From a virus, in the IMG/VR virus record IMGVR_UViG_3300024999_000065, positions 1 to 64,000 of that record: DNA of 64,000 nucleotides, one strand, 5' to 3'. This document shows, piece by piece, positions 36,713 to 46,224 of this stretch. How positions within the stretch are numbered: position 1 is the first letter of the stretch; the number at the start of each line of letters is the position of its first letter. Below the pieces are notes generated by a model. The model was given only the letters and a program-made list of their open reading frames with translations. It was not told where the DNA came from and made no database searches. Both the position numbers and the translations under genes were made by a program.

Positions 36713-36719
36713 TTATTTT

Positions 36720-38003
36720 TTAAATATTCTGTGCAATATCAGCAATTGGACTTCTATAAACATTTTTTAATTTCACACAAGAGAAATACTCAGTGCCTTT
36801 AAATACATCTATAATTCTCTGCATACCATTTTCTCTACAATTACGTAAATCCTGCTGTTCTAACATATCTCCTTCTATTATGATCTTACATCCTTCTTTT
36901 GCTCTTTGAATAATTGTTCTCATAGTATAAGCATCTGTATTCTGCCCTTCACTAACAAATAGACAATCATTTTCTGATATTTCAATACCTCTAATATCAC
37001 TAGTTGGAATTATCATTAATTTACCATTATTAATCAATGATTCAACTAAATTCATATCACCAAATTTACTCGATAATATACCACCTATACTATTTTGTAA
37101 AAGTTTTTCTGTTCTATTTCCGCTATAGAAACCAAGTTGTTCATTATTTCTTAATTTAACTGGATTAAATACGATTACACATTTACCTATTTTACCAGTA
37201 TGTATATTTTGCATTATCCAAGATAAAGAAATCATCGTTTTAGCTACTCCAGCTTTTCCAAACAATAAAGTTAAATCATTGTTTATTAATGATTCCATTG
37301 CTAATATTTGATATTCATCTCTTGGTTTAAAATCAGGAAAATAAATTGATTTAAATGGTTTATATTTTACAGGAATAAATGTAAAACTTTTATCATTCCA
37401 CTTCTGTTTATCCACTACATTACCATTCTCATCCCTAATAATTAAATATTCATTATTTAATAAATCCCATCTATTAATAGGATTCTGATAATGTTCTGCC
37501 AATTCTATATTTGATAGAATAACTTCTTTATATCCATTATACTTGTCATCACTCTTATCATCCCCATCAAATTTATCACATCTAATACCTAACAATTTAC
37601 ACTTTTGCCTAAATAATAAATCATTACTCAAACCAATAATTTCAATACCATTTTCTTTACCGAATTCTTCATTACTAAAATATAGATTATTTAATACTGC
37701 AATAATATTATTATCCATACTATCTTTATCAAAAGATAAAGGAAGTGTATATTCAAAATTATTTTCTCTAATTACATATTCAATCATGTCTTGATTTGCT
37801 TCTATATCTCTACTTGCTTGTCTTGCTTTATATTTTTTACTTTCATCAGAGGATAATTTGTGTTTGTCTAATTCATTTAGAACGTATCCACTAATCAATA
37901 TTTTTGTATTGGTATCTTTATACTTATTAAAAATTTGTGCGGAATTAGACATAAGTACATTCGTATCACAAAAAACTTTAAGTGTTTTTCGTTCTTCTTT
38001 CAT
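36720..38003 (-). CDS. PIN domain plus PhoH ATPase (PhoH2-like)
   Basis: The 427-aa product has an N-terminal PIN RNase domain (about 1-150: VFCDTNVLMSN, ISGYVLNELDKHK, IIGLSNDLLFRQK) and a C-terminal PhoH/superfamily-1-type ATPase (about 215-427: LTLLFGKAGVAKTMISLSW as Walker A, then CVIVFNPVKL and KIIIEGDMLEQQDLR). Such proteins couple RNA unwinding to RNA cleavage. The start is placed at ATG 38003 because an earlier ATG abuts the ribosome site. It lies upstream of the RNA array. Confidence 0.88.
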   Translation of the reverse strand: MKEERKTLKVFCDTNVLMSNSAQIFNKYKDTNTKILISGYVLNELDKHKLSSDESKKYKARQASRDIEANQDMIEYVIRENNFEYTLPLSFDKDSMDNNIIAVLNNLYFSNEEFGKENGIEIIGLSNDLLFRQKCKLLGIRCDKFDGDDKSDDKYNGYKEVILSNIELAEHYQNPINRWDLLNNEYLIIRDENGNVVDKQKWNDKSFTFIPVKYKPFKSIYFPDFKPRDEYQILAMESLINNDLTLLFGKAGVAKTMISLSWIMQNIHTGKIGKCVIVFNPVKLRNNEQLGFYSGNRTEKLLQNSIGGILSSKFGDMNLVESLINNGKLMIIPTSDIRGIEISENDCLFVSEGQNTDAYTMRTIIQRAKEGCKIIIEGDMLEQQDLRNCRENGMQRIIDVFKGTEYFSCVKLKNVYRSPIADIAQNI

Positions 38004-38050
38004 AAATTTCATTCCTTTACAGAAAATTTTTATTACTACTTATTTAGTTT

Positions 38051-38233
38051 TTATTTGTTGCTAAATTTTAGTTTATCCATCAGTACATTTACCATATAAT
38101 CAGGAACATAATACCTTTTCCTATGTTTCTTGCGTTTTGATGTGATACTTAAATCAGGATACTTACCCATTTCCATTTTGAGTATATTGTGTTTTATTAG
38201 TAAATCTTTCTCTTCTTTTGTGACTTGTTTCAA
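38051..38233 (-). CDS. Small basic phage protein
   Basis: The 60-aa product begins KQVTKEEKDLLIKHNILKME and contains a very basic RKKHRKRYY segment. Start TTG at 38233 is supported by GGAGAA 11 nt upstream. It is the first gene after the terminator that closes the polymerase operon. Function unknown; nucleic-acid binding is plausible. Confidence 0.65.
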   Translation of the reverse strand: MKQVTKEEKDLLIKHNILKMEMGKYPDLSITSKRKKHRKRYYVPDYMVNVLMDKLKFSNK

Positions 38234-38329
38234 GTTAAATTTAATTCTCCTTTTATATTGAATTTTTATTTAGTTTTTTGTTTTGTATTTAATTAGCATT
38301 CACTCATCATGAGTAAATTTATTTGTCAA

Positions 38330-38440
38330 AATAAAAAGAGAGCAAGGTATTAACCAAACTCTCTTCCGCATAAATCCGTTCCAACTTTAATTAATATTTT
38401 ATTATTAATAAGGTATAGACTCTCCTTAAAAGACTATTAT
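38330..38440 (-). terminator. 3' end of the RNA polymerase operon
   Basis: Minus strand: a first hairpin with AAGG...CCTT arms, then AAGAGAG/CTCTCTT (38336-38342 with 38359-38365) followed by TTTATTTT. This ends the split polymerase transcript. The rest of the 310-nt gap between 38233 and 38544 shows no gene. Confidence 0.7.
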
Positions 38441-38543
38441 CTATAAATGATTAATAAACAATCAATAAGTGTTAATATTACTTTGTTTATTACAATAATA
38501 TATAATATTTTATAAAATATAATATATTAAACAAACCCTTTAT

Positions 38544-39561
38544 TTATAGAAGTTTACTGGTAGTTTCTAATTGCGTAACATTTTTATTTCTCATTTTTCT
38601 CATTCTTAATTTAGCATTACTTCTTTCTTGTTTTCTTCTAATTTCCTTCCAGCAAATGGAGCAAAATTTTTGACGATTATTTGTAGGTTTGATTAATTTA
38701 TTACAATTCTTGCATTGAATATAACCTTCAGATAATTTTTTATTAATATTAATTATTATATTATCTACAATTACATCGCCAAAACTAGACCATAGAGTAG
38801 TTTTATAATTGCTTTTTTTATTCTTATATAAATATTCAATTAATACATCAGTAATATACTTTTTATTATTATTAATACTAAGAATATCTTCTCTGATTGT
38901 TTTATACATATAAATAATATTTTTTACCTTGTCATTATCGTCTTCTTTTTTATTAATTATAAAATATTTTTTTAAATCTAATTCATTATACTTATCTATA
39001 ATCTTTATTGCACTATCAATTGTAATATCTATATTATTACTACTCATAAGCATTTTATAATCAAACTTATTTAATCCTATTGATTTAAAATTAATTCTAG
39101 TATTAGGAATAATATCTTGCAACATATTTACTGTACTATTATTTCTTTTCTCTACTTGTTTGATTGTTTTATTTTTTGCATATATAAAAAAATTAGGAAG
39201 TTTGTTTTTAGTATATTGTCGTATCTTTTTATTTAACTTTATTGGTCTTTTAGGTTTATATAATGTCTTTGCATAATCTATAATAAAATTATTCTCCATA
39301 CATAATAATTTTATTATATTTAAATCAACATCTTCACTATTCCAAATTTTAGAAATATCATTACTAATTATACCAATATTACCACCTTTATATGCTGAAA
39401 TTAAACCGTTATATATAGTTAAATCATTTATTTTTTCTTTACTTGCGGTTTTCATTTCATAATAAAGTGGAACTATATTTTTCATATTTCGTTCTGCAAT
39501 ATTTACAAGGTCTTTTTCAGCAATTACTAAAGACTTATCTCCATCTACCATGTTATCCATA
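38544..39561 (-). CDS. YonO-like RNA polymerase, 3' exon
   Basis: This is the C-terminal 338 codons of the split polymerase. Joined in frame after the intron it begins ...MDNMVDGDKSLVIAEKDLV, the conserved DGD of the double-psi barrel catalytic loop. The usual first Asp of D-x-DGD is not in the standard position. A C-terminal zinc finger (CKNCNKLI...CSIC) and a basic tail follow. An in-frame GTG at 39575 would give a separate protein, but the group I core ending here argues for splicing. Joined to 40584-42301 the product is 911 aa, close to YonO of phage SPbeta (905 aa, from memory). Confidence 0.8.
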
Positions 39562-40583
39562 CTTTCATATGGCACAGACTATATCTTCATAATAATATAT
39601 CTCAATACTATTATGCTTGGCGTTTCGAGTTATGATTTTCACATAATCTCTACTCTACTCGGTTATTCAGAAATATTTTTCAATTTCTTATCCTTTCGAT
39701 AGTCGTTAGAGGTTATTGGTCTATTCTTTATAACTATAATTTAATAAATTTAAATCCCTTATATGGTGTGTCAAATTTAATGCTTCTTCTAATTCCAACC
39801 CTTATAACTTCTGGATTGTTTGAAAAACCATGATTTTTATGTAAATATTCACAACATAAACCTATATAATCAAATTCTTTTACAAAATTTATATTATCAT
39901 CATATAATTGTATTTTTGTTGACATTCCATTTTGTATTCCTTTTCTTGATTGTTTTTCTAATGCTAATTGTGGATTTTCCTTATATTTTATTTTTAAAGT
40001 ATTATTGTTATAATTAGGATTAGAAGAACCATTTTTATTCTTATTAACATTAATCAACCAATCATCATATTTATCTCCCATTCTTTCTTTTGGAGAAATT
40101 CCAAATTGACTATTTTGTTCTCCTTTATGTTTTTCGGACATTGCTCTTTTTGTTGATTCAGAATGTGTATACCCACTAATACCTTCACCACCATTTGTAT
40201 AATTACAATTACATTGATTAATTAATTTGTATTTAGCAATAGTATCAATTTCTAGTTTAAATGCTTCATCTTCTTTTAAATTAGAATATATTATTCTAAC
40301 ATTGCAATTGTATTTATTTTTATAATTTATAAAGTGTTTATTTCTAACAGATTTAGTAGATAATTTATATCTTCCATCAATTCCTTTACCAACATAAAAA
40401 ACATATCCTGTATCAATATTATACCATTCATATATGTAATAATTATTTTTTACTTTTAAACCTCCTCTAAGTTTAAAAGAATAGACCAATCTTCCTACGG
40501 GATTGTCGGTGACATTACTCAGTACGATTTCCCCGTTAGCCATATAACTATTTTTTTAATGTTATATGACACCCTATTTTTAT
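39562..40583 (-). other. Group I intron in the RNA polymerase gene
   Basis: About 1022 nt. Group I core signals on the minus strand: GACTA (39704-39700) pairs with TAGTC (39581-39577) as P7, inside the typical AAGATATAGTC S element. ACGGG...CCCGT upstream may be P4/P5-type pairing. A 5' splice site after ACCU with GGGU as guide (U-G pair) and a 3' splice site after G 39562 restore one 912-codon frame. Exact splice sites are inference; the intron class is well supported. It carries a GIY-YIG gene. Confidence 0.8.
39734..40543 (-). CDS. Intron-encoded GIY-YIG homing endonuclease
   Basis: The 269-aa frame has a GIY-YIG domain (YYIYEWYNIDTGYVFYVGKG, Arg in DGRYKL, Glu in KLEIDTI) and a DNA-binding C-terminus (SESTKRAMSEKHKGEQNSQ of NUMOD3 type). 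The first 30 codons overlap the intron core, so either the frame begins there or translation starts later, after AGAGGAGG near 40460, where no AUG is in frame. It would mobilise the intron into intron-less polymerase genes. Confidence 0.85.
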   Translation of the reverse strand: MANGEIVLSNVTDNPVGRLVYSFKLRGGLKVKNNYYIYEWYNIDTGYVFYVGKGIDGRYKLSTKSVRNKHFINYKNKYNCNVRIIYSNLKEDEAFKLEIDTIAKYKLINQCNCNYTNGGEGISGYTHSESTKRAMSEKHKGEQNSQFGISPKERMGDKYDDWLINVNKNKNGSSNPNYNNNTLKIKYKENPQLALEKQSRKGIQNGMSTKIQLYDDNINFVKEFDYIGLCCEYLHKNHGFSNNPEVIRVGIRRSIKFDTPYKGFKFIKL

Positions 40584-42301
40584 AGGTTAGCCAAGTTTTT
40601 ATTCGACATATAATGTCTATCGAATTGTAATATTTTTGAAATTAAATCATGACAACTAGTATATACACCATTTGTAATAAACCAATTATCTTTTTTATCA
40701 TCTATAATATTCTTTCTTATCGCATGTTCTCTGAAAAGATGTGGACTTCTCACACAATCTAATTTTTCAATATCTTTATATAATTTACAATATACTTCAC
40801 CATCTTTAAGTAAACCTTTTGGTTCTTTTTTTAAAATAAACCACTCACAAAATGAATACAAGTCAGGTATGATAAAAGTATAATTACTAAGTTGTTCTAT
40901 TTTAGCTGACCATGCCTTTCTTACCATACTTTTCTTTACATTTTTCAAAATCTCTTTACTATATACATCACTCAATAATTCAGGATAAATTTCTATTGCT
41001 TGTTGTAAATAATTTTTATCATTATTCGATTTAGTTACCCCTAATACTTTTAACATGGTTTTTCTATCATTACCTATATTTAATATATCTTTTTTAGTTT
41101 TATAACAAAGTTTTTCTAATTCATTATATGTAATATCTGTTAATGATTGAAGTATCTGATAACTAATCTCTGCATTATTAAATAAATCACCTTCTTCATT
41201 ACATTTACCTGCTTGACAATGATAATATTTGTAATTTTCTTTATAAATATCCCAACCATATTTTATTACTTTATTATTTTCATCTAATATATTAGGGTAG
41301 TATTTCCACATTTTAAACTGACTTTTTACAAAGATAACTTCTATATCATCTTTTAATAAATCCCATTCTTTACCAAAAATATCTTTAACTTTACCATAAT
41401 ATTTATTATTATTTGTATTTTCATTTGCTTTATGTATAAAAGAATCAAATAAAAATGGAGATAATAAACCTTTTATCCAAGGTAGACGCACCATCATATT
41501 TTTTTTAGATACTCTTGGTAATATCATTCCGCAACCATCCGTATGTGTAATTGGAACTTTCATTGTTTTTCTTGTGACTTCATAACTTATATCACTAATA
41601 AAATCTACTTCACCTTCAACTAATGTTTCCATATCTTCAACAACAATTGCTTTATCAATATTAAAATCTGTCCATTCATCTGTTGCAGAATTACACAAAG
41701 CTAAATATGCAAGATATTTATTAATGTTAACTCCTTCTAATTTATTAATATTATCAATTGTTAATCCACACATTAATGTATTTTGATATTTTTTAAATAA
41801 ACTTTCTTTAATAAAAACTGATTTTTTTGTTCTAATTTGTCCAGCAGAGGAGGAAAAATAAATATACTTTTCTCCTCCATAAATAAAACCATTAAGAACA
41901 ATATCTTTAAGTACATCAAAAAAATAAGTCTGAACAATAAAAATATCTGTAGTAAGTTTATCTATAGGTATTTTTAATGTCCTAGTTAAAACTGAATCAA
42001 ACATAGAAATTACTTTATGAACACTTAAGCAATCTTTATTTAAAAATCTAATATCAATATTACATCTTAATTCATTCTTAAGTTTATCTTTAAGATTTCT
42101 AATTCTTCTATTTGCATTTGTTATATATTTATCTAATTTATTTAATGTTATATTGTCTAAATTCTTTTTATTTCTTTTTTCTCTCAAAGTCTTTCTAAAT
42201 AAATATATTTTATTTAATTGCTTATGTATTTTCATTTCTTTTTCATTATAAAAACAACTTGTATCAACCATATATAAATGTATTTGTTTATCTAGTGCCA
42301 A
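40584..42301 (-). CDS. YonO-like RNA polymerase, 5' exon
   Basis: The unspliced frame ends at TAA 40580; the exon probably ends at 40584. Motifs of the RdRP/YonO polymerase family: YIYFSSSAGQIRTKK (about 147-160), HTDGCGMILPR (253-263), VRLPWIKGLLSPF (271-283) and VRSPHLFREHAIR (about 520). YonO in phage SPbeta is a DNA-dependent RNA polymerase for late genes, so this enzyme probably transcribes the structural operons to the left. Start ATG at 42301 has a GGAGG-type ribosome site. Confidence 0.85.
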
Positions 42302-42318
42302 ATATATTGCCCTCCTTT

Positions 42319-42999
42319 TTAATAAATATCAAAATTATAGTCAGGTAATTTTATATTTAATTTATTAATTGCATCAATAATAGTTTTTTGTGTTTTTACA
42401 TCATCACAATAATTATAAAAAATATAATTCGCAATTGCTCTTTTCTTAGTATCTTCTTCATCTAAACCTAAATATTTTAAAAACTCTATTAACTCATAAT
42501 TAATATCATTATATTCTAAATTCAAATAATTCATTAATTTTAACAAATCATCCAAATAAAAGTATTCTAAATTATAGATAATATCTGTTTCATCTTCTTC
42601 TCTATAATTATCTAAATAATACATTATAGATTCATCACCATCCCAATCAGGATATTCATGTTCTGGTGTGAAGTTATCATATTCATAACTATTGCAACTT
42701 TCTTCAAATTCTTTTTCTGCTTCTATCAAACATAATTTAACTAAATTTAAATTTTCAATATTAAAAATTCTTCCTTCATCTATTTTGTATAATTTTTCTG
42801 TAATTATTTCATTTTCTTTTTGTCCATAATATGAAAAAACTATTTCTTTATCATTATCTAAATAATTTATAAATTGAACCTCAACAAAACCTTTAACCTT
42901 ACCACCTTTTAATTTATTAATTACTTTAAACTTAACAATTTTTTCTTCATCTATTGTATAATATTCTTTTCCTATTTTTAAATCTTTTAAATTTATCAT
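42319..42999 (-). CDS. Acidic hypothetical protein
   Basis: The 226-aa product begins MINLKDLKIGKEYYTIDEE, with an N-terminal small beta domain (about 1-75) and a strongly acidic helical remainder (EEDETDIIYNLEYFYLDDLL). It is 17 nt upstream of the polymerase gene, in the same operon. No family recognised. Confidence 0.65.
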   Translation of the reverse strand: MINLKDLKIGKEYYTIDEEKIVKFKVINKLKGGKVKGFVEVQFINYLDNDKEIVFSYYGQKENEIITEKLYKIDEGRIFNIENLNLVKLCLIEAEKEFEESCNSYEYDNFTPEHEYPDWDGDESIMYYLDNYREEDETDIIYNLEYFYLDDLLKLMNYLNLEYNDINYELIEFLKYLGLDEEDTKKRAIANYIFYNYCDDVKTQKTIIDAINKLNIKLPDYNFDIY

Positions 43000-43042
43000 A
43001 ATATAATCTCCTTTTAAAATTTATATTTATAAAATATTTAGT

Positions 43043-43074
43043 TTAGTACAAGAGATATTTCACTCTTGTACTAA
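43043..43074. other. Perfect 12-bp hairpin without T-run
   Basis: TTAGTACAAGAG pairs with CTCTTGTACTAA, 8-nt loop, between the 43110 and 42999 genes. Lacking a T-tail, it could be a processing site, a pause for the phage polymerase or a weak terminator. Confidence 0.55.
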
Positions 43075-43109
43075 CGTCTATCTAATCACTATCTCCTAAT
43101 CCCAACTAA

Positions 43110-43550
43110 CTAACAATCCATCATATAATCATTAAACCTCTCATAAACTTCTTCTTTCCCAATCCCATATATACTTTCACACTTCTGTATAATTCCACCT
43201 TGTATCCATTCAAAAACATTTCTACTCTCAAACTTATTGTCAATATAAAATGGTTGACTACCTTTGAATTCCAACATCATACCTACACTTTCATTTCTAA
43301 CTCCATGACCTTTAACTAAATAATTATATTGTGAGAAAATAACTTCTAACCACAATTCACATCTTAATTCATCCTTAAAACACTTCATATTATCATCCAT
43401 ATATTCTATATACTCTGCTTTAACTTTTATATTATTAGAAATTTCTTCACCAAAAGTTTCTACTACAAAATTATGTAATTTTTCTTCCATAATTGTTTCA
43501 ATTTCATCTAAATCATATTCAGATACAATAAAATTCTTGTCAATAGTCAT
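43110..43550 (-). CDS. Hypothetical protein
   Basis: The 146-aa product has an acidic N-terminal helix (YDLDEIETIMEEKLHNFVVE) and a beta-rich C-terminal half (CELWLEVIFSQYNYLVKGHG, then MMLEFKGSQPFYIDN). It is part of the small-gene operon upstream of the polymerase. Function unknown. Confidence 0.6.
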   Translation of the reverse strand: MTIDKNFIVSEYDLDEIETIMEEKLHNFVVETFGEEISNNIKVKAEYIEYMDDNMKCFKDELRCELWLEVIFSQYNYLVKGHGVRNESVGMMLEFKGSQPFYIDNKFESRNVFEWIQGGIIQKCESIYGIGKEEVYERFNDYMMDC

Positions 43551-43584
43551 AATATTAATCTTCTTTATTATTTATAATTTATAT

Positions 43585-44061
43585 TTATTGTGTTTTATCT
43601 GTCGTTAAACTAATCAAATCCATCATCAACTTTTTATCTTTCTCACTCATATAATTAACTTTATGTACAACATCAATCAACTTTTCAATAGAATAAGTCG
43701 ATATACCACTTAAAGCATTGCTAACTTCTTTAATCTGACTAGTAACCTTTTCTAACTCAGGTTTTAATTGTGTAATCTTATTTTTCAATTTATAAATCTT
43801 CTCATCATGCTCTCCCCATAATTCTTCTAATACTTTTTGCTGTTCATCATAAACTTTTTTAAGTTCAGTTTTATAAGTTAAACCAAATGATTTCAATCTT
43901 AATAAATCATCATCTAAACTTTCAATACTATTTTGAATATCTAATTTTCTTTCTTTAATTAATTTATCAACAAAATTCTTTCTATTATCATCTAAATCTA
44001 ATTCTTTAAACATTTCTGCTTGTTCTTTTGTGACCCAAATTAATTCTCTGTTATCACTCAT
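43585..44061 (-). CDS. Coiled-coil hypothetical protein
   Basis: The 158-aa product is almost entirely helical with a long coiled coil from about residue 35 to 120 (IQNSIESLDDDLLRLK to KVTSQIKEVSNAL). It lies in the small-gene operon. Function unknown. Confidence 0.6.
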   Translation of the reverse strand: MSDNRELIWVTKEQAEMFKELDLDDNRKNFVDKLIKERKLDIQNSIESLDDDLLRLKSFGLTYKTELKKVYDEQQKVLEELWGEHDEKIYKLKNKITQLKPELEKVTSQIKEVSNALSGISTYSIEKLIDVVHKVNYMSEKDKKLMMDLISLTTDKTQ

Positions 44062-44115
44062 AATATAATCTCCTTTATTTATATTTATTATTTTAAATTT
44101 ATATATAAATACTAC

Positions 44116-44340
44116 TTAATATCCTATAATTTCTAGAATTAATAAATAATTCTCCTTATAAAATTCACTTCTGCATATCTTATCACAGAATAAATTGTTA
44201 TCTACATCTTTCACAATATCTCTATCCTTACTATCTAATTCCTTTAAACAATTAGCACAAAAATATGTATTATCACTATTACTATCATTAATCTCTTTAA
44301 ATCCATTACTCCTTTCAATTATATTATTATTTTGTCCCAT
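44116..44340 (-). CDS. Small zinc-finger protein
   Basis: The 74-aa product has CANC at about 28-31 and a second C-D-K-I-C pair about 25 residues later, a single treble-clef-like zinc finger. Its start overlaps the preceding gene's stop by 14 nt, implying translational coupling. Function unknown. Confidence 0.6.
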   Translation of the reverse strand: MGQNNNIIERSNGFKEINDSNSDNTYFCANCLKELDSKDRDIVKDVDNNLFCDKICRSEFYKENYLLILEIIGY

Positions 44341-44716
44341 ATAAATTCTCTACTCCTTGCTTCCTACCCATATCATCTAAAATTTCACTACTAATTTCAA
44401 TATCTACAAAATCATCACAATTATTAAATAGCACTGATTCTAAATCCTCACTATTAACATGATAACTAAGCAATCCATTTTTATCATCAATCTTATTTAA
44501 TAGTCTGCCTGATTCATTAAATAATATCTTACAACCTTTCATAATTTTAATTTCTATTTGATTATTTGAAGAGTAGCATATATTATATAATATGTCTGAT
44601 ATGTTGATTGTTGATTTAGTAGTGGGGGAGTATGATGTATAAATATTTCCGTCATTATAAATAAGTTTCCCACTATAAACATGTAAATTCTTACTTATTG
44701 TTTTATTATTACCCAT
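44327..44716 (-). CDS. Hypothetical protein
   Basis: The 129-aa product begins GNNKTISKNLHVYSGKLIY and looks like a small beta-barrel followed by an acidic C-terminus (NNCDDFVDIEISSEIL). It overlaps the zinc-finger gene. No family recognised. Confidence 0.55.
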   Translation of the reverse strand: MGNNKTISKNLHVYSGKLIYNDGNIYTSYSPTTKSTINISDILYNICYSSNNQIEIKIMKGCKILFNESGRLLNKIDDKNGLLSYHVNSEDLESVLFNNCDDFVDIEISSEILDDMGRKQGVENLYGTK

Positions 44717-44770
44717 ATGTAATTCCTTCTTTCTATTTTATTTATTTTTATAATCTATGAAATTTATTTT

Positions 44771-44814
44771 AGTGATTTACAAAGTGAAATTTAAACATTG
44801 CTTTGTAAATCACT
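44771..44814. other. Perfect 14-bp hairpin without T-run
   Basis: AGTGATTTACAAAG pairs perfectly with CTTTGTAAATCACT, 16-nt loop, between the 44828 and 44716 genes. Neither strand has a following T-run. Confidence 0.6.
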
Positions 44815-44827
44815 AGCCTTACATCAA

Positions 44828-45085
44828 TCACAATTCATGCAATGTATTTCTAACTCTTCTTACTAACCAAAACCATTTTTCTGTTTCATATTTCTGTCTA
44901 AGCAAATCATCAATATCAAACCAATAACTTTTAAAATTGCCACCATTCATAAATTTAACCATTGCTAAATATGCTTCATCACTTGTTAATTTATTGTTTT
45001 CATGTTCTTCATTAAGAATTTTAGCACTATTCATTACTATTGGTGCTTTTCTAGCAACAGTTTTTACACGGTCTATTCTTAGCAT
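44828..45085 (-). CDS. Hypothetical protein
   Basis: The 85-aa product starts at ATG 45085, with GAGGTGATT upstream and a promoter at 45104-45132. It begins MLRIDRVKTVARKAPIVMNS, helical and basic, with an aromatic middle (YWFDIDDLLRQKYETEKWFW). Leaderless-like short upstream region. Function unknown. Confidence 0.6.
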   Translation of the reverse strand: MLRIDRVKTVARKAPIVMNSAKILNEEHENNKLTSDEAYLAMVKFMNGGNFKSYWFDIDDLLRQKYETEKWFWLVRRVRNTLHEL

Positions 45086-45103
45086 AATAATCACCTCAAG
45101 GAT

Positions 45104-45132
45104 ATTATACCACTTATTATTATATTTATCAA
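45104..45132 (-). promoter_or_regulatory. Sigma-A-type promoter
   Basis: Minus strand TTGATA (45132-45127), 17-nt spacer, TATAAT (45109-45104). It drives the 45085 gene and possibly the operon towards the polymerase. Confidence 0.75.
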
Positions 45133-45159
45133 TATGTATTTTTATTTTATGTATAATAA

Positions 45160-45885
45160 TTATATTTCCATTTTATAATTCATTTTTAAATACATTTCAT
45201 CTAATTCTTTCTTAAATCTATTTTCCAGATCCTGAATACTTTCTTTTGCTCTAAACTGATTCCAAGACCTATTATCCATATCTTTAAGTTTTCCCCATAA
45301 ATCAGGGTAATATATGTATAGATTTCTTAATTCTCTTAAACTAGAGAAAGGACAACACCAACAACTAACTCTATTAAATTTAGTATACAAACCACCCCAA
45401 TCAAAACCTTTATCATAACAATATTTTAATGCTTCCCCTTCTGTCATTTTCCAATCAATTAATGGATATCTTTTAAATTGATTATCATCTACTCTATTTA
45501 ATTCATCCATACAAATACCTATGTATTGAATATAATTGCCATTATTATACTTCTTATTTAAATATGATTTTATTAAATCTCTTTTTAATACTGAAGTACA
45601 CCATCTATTTTTACCTTGAGATGCCCATGCATATCCTTTTTGTCCTTTATTTTTTCCTCTTGTTTTTTCATGATCAAACATCCAGTAGTCGAATGTACGA
45701 TTTTACAAAATCGTACATTGCATATTTATGTATTGTTTAACATTTTCAATATGTTTATAAAGTTGTGGAAATTCTTTTGTTGTATCACAAAATACAATTT
45801 CATCTATTTGCATACCCTTTTCAATCATCATTAGCAACATTGCTGTTGAATCTTTTCCACCTGAAAAACTAACTATGTGTTTCAA
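45160..45885 (-). pseudogene. PP-loop (PAPS reductase-like) gene with in-frame TAA
   Basis: One frame of 242 codons encodes a PAPS reductase/ATP pyrophosphatase-like protein: PP-loop SFSGGKDSTAMLL at residues 6-18, then, after an in-frame TAA (45703-45705), FDYWMFDHEKTRG, NRWCTSVLKRD, the four-Cys set WCCPF, and DLWGKLKDMD. Nothing else is missing. The stop lies inside a perfect palindrome (45692-45719). It may be a nonsense mutant, a readthrough site or two separate polypeptides (ATG at 45681 could restart). Related phage proteins act in nucleotide or DNA sulfur chemistry. Confidence 0.7.
45692..45719. repeat. 28-bp palindrome across the ochre codon
   Basis: Arms of 13 bp (45692-45704 and 45707-45719) flank a 2-nt centre. 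The TAA of the PP-loop gene lies at the centre. Confidence 0.85.
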
Positions 45886-45930
45886 TATGTAATTTCTCCT
45901 TTTGTATTATTAATTAACTGATATATTTAA

Positions 45931-46224
45931 TCAAACCAATTGTAAAACCTCATCCCAATCATATCTAACAATATTACCAGTTTTAATATCAACAATCTCT
46001 CTATAATAATCTCCGTCTATCATCATATACCCATATTCCTTTAATATATCTGAATTAAATTCATTAGTTTCATATGGAGCAAATACCAATTTCTCTTGAT
46101 TAGTTTCTTCATCCAATATGTATAGGTTTGCTTCTATGTTCCATGATGTGTATATTGCTTTAGGTAAATTATCTTCTATGAAATATCCACTATCACCCAT
46201 ATTGTTTTCATAATAAAATTTCAT
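45931..46224 (-). CDS. Hypothetical protein
   Basis: The 97-aa product begins KFYYENNMGDSGYFIEDN, is acidic with alternating beta segments and ends RYDWDEVLQLV. GGAGAAA precedes the start. It lies just upstream of the PP-loop gene. Function unknown. Confidence 0.6.
   Translation of the reverse strand: MKFYYENNMGDSGYFIEDNLPKAIYTSWNIEANLYILDEETNQEKLVFAPYETNEFNSDILKEYGYMMIDGDYYREIVDIKTGNIVRYDWDEVLQLV

Noticed and set aside
39576-40579. Two independent genes plus a nuclease instead of a split polymerase
   Set aside because: The group I core, the P7 pairing and the restored single frame of YonO-like length favour an intron.
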